From Donghicola sp041224595 (GTDB lineage: Bacteria > Pseudomonadota > Alphaproteobacteria > Rhodobacterales > Rhodobacteraceae): a stretch of 64,000 nucleotides of DNA. The stretch spans positions 310,001 through 374,000 of the forward strand of contig NZ_JBGFGN010000162.1 of the NCBI RefSeq assembly GCF_041224595.1, given 5' to 3'. Position 1 is the first letter of the stretch. Every line of letters starts with the position of its first letter. Shown here one piece after another: positions 60,950-64,000 of this stretch. The position numbers and the translations under genes were made by a program. Under the pieces are notes generated by a model. It was not told the origin of the DNA, searched no databases, and saw only the letters and a list, made by a program, of their open reading frames with translations.

Positions 60950-60957
60950 AAATACCC
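60901..60957 (-). terminator. Rho-independent terminator of the PPIase operon, with dispersed-element core
   Basis: On the minus strand: GGTATTTTTACCAAGAAAGA, then stem GGGCAGGCGCT-gttg-AGCGTCTGCCC and TTTTTCTTT. It overlaps the 3' end of the convergent GNAT-like gene. Confidence 0.85.
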
Positions 60958-60991
60958 AATCCGCCGCGATAGCGGCGCACAGAGTCAGCTC

Positions 60992-61546
60992 CTATTCGGT
61001 GACTTCAACCTTGGTCATCACGTCAGGTTCGCCGACAACAGCGCCATTGCGACCCGCGCCGCGCTTGATCGCGTCAACCACGTCCATGCCCTCGGTCACT
61101 TCGCCCACGATGGTGTAGCCACCATTCAGATGGGGCGCAGGCGCGAACATGATAAAGAACTGCGAGTTTGCCGAGTTTGGGTTCTGAGACCGCGCCATGC
61201 CGACAACACCGCGCTCGAACGATTTGTCCGAAAACTCGGCCTGCAGGTCCTCGCGGTCCGACCCGCCCATACCAGCGCGGCGGATGTCAAAGCCTTCGCC
61301 CATTTTGCCGAACTGCACGTCACCCGTCTGCGCCATGAAGCCGTCGATCACGCGGTGGAACACCACGCCATCATAAGCCCCTTCGGCTGCCAGAGCGGTG
61401 ATCTGCTCTACGTGCTGGGGGGCGACATCTTCGAACAGGTCCACGTGGACGGTGCCGTTGGCCTCGCCCGAAACCGTGATATCCAGACCGGTTGCCAGTG
61501 CGGGGCCTGCAACCAGTGCAAACCCCAGAGCCGACAGATTACGCAT
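60992..61546 (-). CDS. Cyclophilin-type peptidyl-prolyl isomerase, periplasmic
   Basis: 184 residues with a signal peptide (MRNLSALGFALVAGPALA). Cyclophilin core: VVFHRVIDGFMAQTGDVQFG (catalytic Arg in FHRVI), GMARSQNPNSANSQFFIMFA and LNGGYTIVGEVTEGMDVVD. Catalyses cis-trans isomerisation of proline bonds during protein folding in the periplasm. Its start overlaps the end of the cytosolic paralogue by 8 bp. Confidence 0.92.
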   Translation of the reverse strand: MRNLSALGFALVAGPALATGLDITVSGEANGTVHVDLFEDVAPQHVEQITALAAEGAYDGVVFHRVIDGFMAQTGDVQFGKMGEGFDIRRAGMGGSDREDLQAEFSDKSFERGVVGMARSQNPNSANSQFFIMFAPAPHLNGGYTIVGEVTEGMDVVDAIKRGAGRNGAVVGEPDVMTKVEVTE

Positions 61547-62045
61547 CTGCGGCCACCTTGACGCTGATCATGCGGTCAGGGTTCGCAGGGGGCTCGCCGC
61601 GCGCGATCTTGTCCACGAACTCCATGCCGGAAACCACACGGCCATAAACGGTGTACTGACCGTTCAGGAAGTGGTTGTCCTTGAAGTTGATAAAGAACTG
61701 GCTGTTCGCCGAGTTCGGGTTCATCGAACGCGCCGCACCCAGAGTGCCACGGTCATGGGGCAGCTTGCTGAATTCTGCGGGCAGATCGGGCTTGTCCGAC
61801 CCACCGGTGCCTGCGCGGCCAGGGTTGTAGTCCTTTTCCATGTTCGCGTGCTGCACGTCGCCAGTCTGCGCCATGAAGCCGTCGATCACACGGTGGAACG
61901 CGACATTGTCATACGCGCCTTCGCGGGCCAGTTCTTTCATGCGTTCTGCATGCTTGGGCGCGACGTCGGCCAGCAGTTCGATGGTCACGGTGCCGTCCTT
62001 CAGTTCGATCAGGATGGTGTTTTCAGGATCTTTGATCTCGGCCAT
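61539..62045 (-). CDS. Cyclophilin-type peptidyl-prolyl isomerase, cytosolic
   Basis: 168 residues, no signal peptide. Cyclophilin blocks NVAFHRVIDGFMAQTGDVQH, GAARSMNPNSANSQFFINFK and LNGQYTVYGRVVSGMEFVD. ATG at 62045 has AGAGGA upstream and starts at the family N-terminus (MAEIKDPENTI). It forms an operon with the exported paralogue, giving one isomerase for each compartment. Divergent from pgk. Confidence 0.93.
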   Translation of the reverse strand: MAEIKDPENTILIELKDGTVTIELLADVAPKHAERMKELAREGAYDNVAFHRVIDGFMAQTGDVQHANMEKDYNPGRAGTGGSDKPDLPAEFSKLPHDRGTLGAARSMNPNSANSQFFINFKDNHFLNGQYTVYGRVVSGMEFVDKIARGEPPANPDRMISVKVAADA

Positions 62046-62175
62046 AACTGGTCCTCTCATTGGTATTTGCGCACAGACTTAAGCCTTGGACGCAGGATTG
62101 CCAAGCTAAGCCGTTGACCTGAGCGTCCCGACACGCGAAGAAACGCGCAGGTTATATTTAGGAGGAGCCACGATT

Positions 62176-63351
62176 ATGGCCTGGAAAACCCTCGACCAGA
62201 TGGACCTGAACGGCAAACGCGTTCTGACCCGTGTAGATATCAACGTCCCGATGAAAGACGGGGTCGTCACCGACGCCACCCGTATCGAACGCATCAAGCC
62301 CACCATCGACTCGATCTTTGCGGCTGGCGGCACCCCTGTCTTGTTGGCGCACTTCGGTCGCCCCAAGGGTCAGGTTGTGCCGGAAATGTCCCTGAGCCAC
62401 GTCGCCCCCAAGGTCGAAGAGGTTCTGGGCCGCAAGGTGACCTTCATCGAGAAGCCTGATTCCGCTCAGTTGGATGCCGCTGACGCAGGCAGCATCATCC
62501 TGATTGAAAACACCCGTTTCGCTGCTGGCGAAGAAAAGAACGACCCAGAGATGGCCAAGTTCCTTGCAACTCTGGGTGACGTGTACTGCAACGATGCGTT
62601 TTCTGCGGCCCACCGTGCCCATGCCTCGACCGAGGGTGTGGCCCATCTGCTGCCCTCTTGCGCGGGCCGCAACATGGAAGCCGAACTGACCGCACTCGAG
62701 TCCGCTCTGGGACAGCCCGAGCGCCCTGTTGTTGCAGTCGTCGGTGGGGCCAAGGTGTCGACCAAGCTTGAGCTGCTGTCGAACCTGATCGAGAAGGTCG
62801 ATTATCTGGTGATCGGTGGCGGCATGGCCAACACCTTCCTTGCCGCACAGGGCATCAACGTTGGCAAATCGCTCTGCGAACATGACCTGACCGGCACCGC
62901 CAAAGAGATCATGGACAAAGCCAGCGGCGCAGGCTGCGAGATCGTCCTGCCAGAAGATGTTGTTGTGGCTTGGGAATTCGCGGCGAACGCCAAGAACGAT
63001 ACCGTGGCCAACACCGCCTGCCCCGAGGATGCGATGATCCTGGATGCGGGCCTTGCCGCGGTTCAGAAGATCGTGTCGGTGTTCGAGCAGTCGAAAACCC
63101 TAATCTGGAACGGTCCCCTTGGTGCCTTCGAGATTGAGCCCTTTGATACTGCGACCAACGCTGCGGCCAAAGCGGCCGCCGAGCTGACCAAACAGGGCAA
63201 GCTGGTGTCGATCGCAGGTGGCGGCGATACCGTTTCGGCACTGAATCAGGCCGGTGCAGCTGACAACTTCACCTACATCTCCACCGCTGGCGGCGCGTTT
63301 TTGGAGTGGATGGAAGGCAAAACCCTGCCGGGCGTCGCCGCGCTCGGCTAG
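62176..63351 (+). CDS. pgk: Phosphoglycerate kinase
   Basis: 391 residues. LTRVDINVPMKDG (substrate-binding Arg/Asp/Asn), LLAHFGRPKG, NDAFSAAHRAHAST, VVGGAKVSTKLELL and the C-terminal ATP site GPLGAFE with SIAGGGDT. Catalyses ATP formation from 1,3-bisphosphoglycerate. AGGAGG lies upstream of the ATG. With eno about 6 kb away, two glycolytic genes are in this stretch. Confidence 0.97.
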   Translation: MAWKTLDQMDLNGKRVLTRVDINVPMKDGVVTDATRIERIKPTIDSIFAAGGTPVLLAHFGRPKGQVVPEMSLSHVAPKVEEVLGRKVTFIEKPDSAQLDAADAGSIILIENTRFAAGEEKNDPEMAKFLATLGDVYCNDAFSAAHRAHASTEGVAHLLPSCAGRNMEAELTALESALGQPERPVVAVVGGAKVSTKLELLSNLIEKVDYLVIGGGMANTFLAAQGINVGKSLCEHDLTGTAKEIMDKASGAGCEIVLPEDVVVAWEFAANAKNDTVANTACPEDAMILDAGLAAVQKIVSVFEQSKTLIWNGPLGAFEIEPFDTATNAAAKAAAELTKQGKLVSIAGGGDTVSALNQAGAADNFTYISTAGGAFLEWMEGKTLPGVAALG

Positions 63352-63369
63352 GGCACCCCACAAAACTGA

Positions 63370-63392
63370 GGGGGTGGGCCATACCTACCCCC
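63370..63392 (+). terminator. Hairpin after pgk, weak terminator
   Basis: GGGGGTGGG / CCTACCCCC stem with a 5-nt loop; no proper U tract follows (CAAATTTGG), so some read-through to the ftsB-like gene is likely. Confidence 0.4.
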
Positions 63393-63435
63393 CAAATTTG
63401 GGGTATTCCCTGATTTGTATCGTTGTGGCAATATC

Positions 63436-63444
63436 TTATCCACA
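63436..63444 (+). promoter_or_regulatory. Perfect DnaA box
   Basis: TTATCCACA, the exact DnaA consensus, 41 bp upstream of the ftsB-like start codon in a 130-bp gap. Confidence 0.45.
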
Positions 63445-63484
63445 GGCTTACGCAACGACAGAGCGGATAACCGCCAGAGGCAGC

Positions 63485-63781
63485 ATGGCAGAGCAACGTC
63501 CCGGTCTCGGGTTCTTGATATACTTTACTGCGGCCTTTACGTTAGGTCTCTACTTTACATTCGCTGCGGTTCAGGGTGATTACGGTGTATTCCGTCGCGC
63601 TGAAATCGAGGCGGAGACCCAGGCGCTGCGCGCCGAACTTGCGTCACTGCAAGCAGAGGTCGACAGGATGGAGAATTTGACCCGTCGTCTGTCTGACCGC
63701 TATCTGGATCTGGATCTGCTGGATGAGCAGGCCCGCGAGGTCCTTGGAATGGTTCGATCCAACGAGATCATCATTCAATAA
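63485..63781 (+). CDS. FtsB/DivIC-family septum formation initiator
   Basis: 98 residues: one transmembrane helix (about 9-29) followed by a coiled coil (residues 36-72, rich in Glu, Ala and Leu: ETQALRAELASLQAEVDRME), then DLLDEQAREVLGMVRSNE, the FtsB/DivIC tail. These bitopic proteins join FtsL and FtsQ in the divisome and trigger septal wall synthesis. ATG at 63485 has AGAGG upstream. In relatives the pyruvate dehydrogenase genes usually follow; they would be beyond the right edge. Confidence 0.88.
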   Translation: MAEQRPGLGFLIYFTAAFTLGLYFTFAAVQGDYGVFRRAEIEAETQALRAELASLQAEVDRMENLTRRLSDRYLDLDLLDEQAREVLGMVRSNEIIIQ

Positions 63782-63810
63782 AGTTTCTTGTCACCACTCA
63801 CACGACAAGG

Positions 63811-63836
63811 CCGCTCCCTTCGGGGGGCGGTTTTTT
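63811..63836 (+). terminator. Rho-independent terminator of the ftsB-like gene
   Basis: CCGCTCCC-TTCG-GGGGGCGG (one T-G pair) followed by TTTTTT. Confidence 0.9.
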
Positions 63837-64000
63837 GTATACAATACTTACAGATTACTCCGATCTGTATACTAAGCCCCCTTCAGATTTTGCAAAGCCG
63901 TTGCGATGCGCTCCCGTTTTTCGGGTGTGCAAGATTTTCTCTCGCATCATGGAAACAGATAGGATATAGATAGTTCAACGTTAAACTATTTGCTTGAAAA
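63837..64000. other. Right-edge intergenic sequence without a gene
   Basis: AT-rich, no supported frame; probably the promoter region of the next gene outside the window. Confidence 0.4.

Overview
The window reads as a chromosomal segment of an alphaproteobacterium of the family Rhodobacteraceae (Roseobacter group). The evidence is gene content and order: ctrA beside sciP, ligA-recG, rplM-rpsI, trmFO-gluQ, a Usg-family protein, a MetA-type homoserine acyltransferase, a FadL-type porin starting with the GGIER signature, Hint-domain/RTX secreted proteins, and an FtsB-like gene after pgk. Most of it is housekeeping DNA of moderately high GC with tight operons and short intergenic gaps. Accessory islands are lower in GC and have longer gaps: about 0.1-5.6 kb, 13.1-14.3 kb, 27-32.3 kb and 37.9-40.4 kb.

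Layout. 1-98 is the end of guaA. 212-1316 is a complete IS5-family (IS903-group) element with a 9-bp target duplication and a broken transposase. 1836-5533 is a tight four-gene cassette (SxtJ-like membrane protein, DUF5989 microprotein, NodU/TobZ-type carbamoyltransferase, membrane-anchored SGNH hydrolase), probably for carbamoylation or decoration of a surface or secreted molecule. 5.7-13.1 kb holds a DUF218 protein, a DMT transporter, a FadL porin, a P-loop protein, metA, a lipoprotein hydrolase, and a PPK2/TetR pair. 14.3-19.3 kb holds rpsI-rplM, a thioesterase, trmFO-gluQ, hisI and an Fe-S scaffold gene. 19.5-25.2 kb runs leftward: sciP, ctrA, ligA, recG, and then a 40-codon membrane microprotein gene preceded by a LexA-type SOS box. 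25.3-32.3 kb holds mnmA, a MobA-like transferase, two Hint-domain proteins (one a 1178-residue RTX protein) and tRNA-Leu(CAA). 32.4-37.8 kb holds yqaA-dsbB, usg, gyrA and a LysR regulator. 38.4-40.1 kb is a putative secreted glycoside hydrolase. 40.4-43.0 kb holds an M32 carboxypeptidase and heme A synthase. 43.2-49.8 kb is a sugar ABC operon divergent from an OmpR/EnvZ-type two-component system, the same arrangement as the Pseudomonas glucose gts/gltR-gtrS locus. 49.9-63.8 kb holds a nucleoside hydrolase, GNAT, selO, an AI-2E permease, fur/mur, a DMT transporter, eno, a cupin, anmK, tyrS, a CtrA-box-preceded GNAT/FemAB-like gene, two peptidyl-prolyl isomerases, pgk and an ftsB-like gene.

The best candidates for undescribed biology are: (i) the SOS-box-linked 40-aa membrane peptide next to recG, which resembles in logic the SOS-induced division inhibitors of Caulobacter; (ii) a dispersed 3'-end element built on CTTGGTGAAAATACTC, present about eight times, three copies of which carry two hairpins whose middle stems differ in sequence but keep pairing; (iii) the SxtJ/DUF5989/carbamoyltransferase/SGNH cassette; (iv) paired GTTAC-N5-GTTAC direct repeats in the sugar-operon/two-component divergent promoter; (v) a perfect CtrA box directly in front of a GNAT/FemAB-like gene. 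Function calls come from reading motifs by eye; no database search was run.
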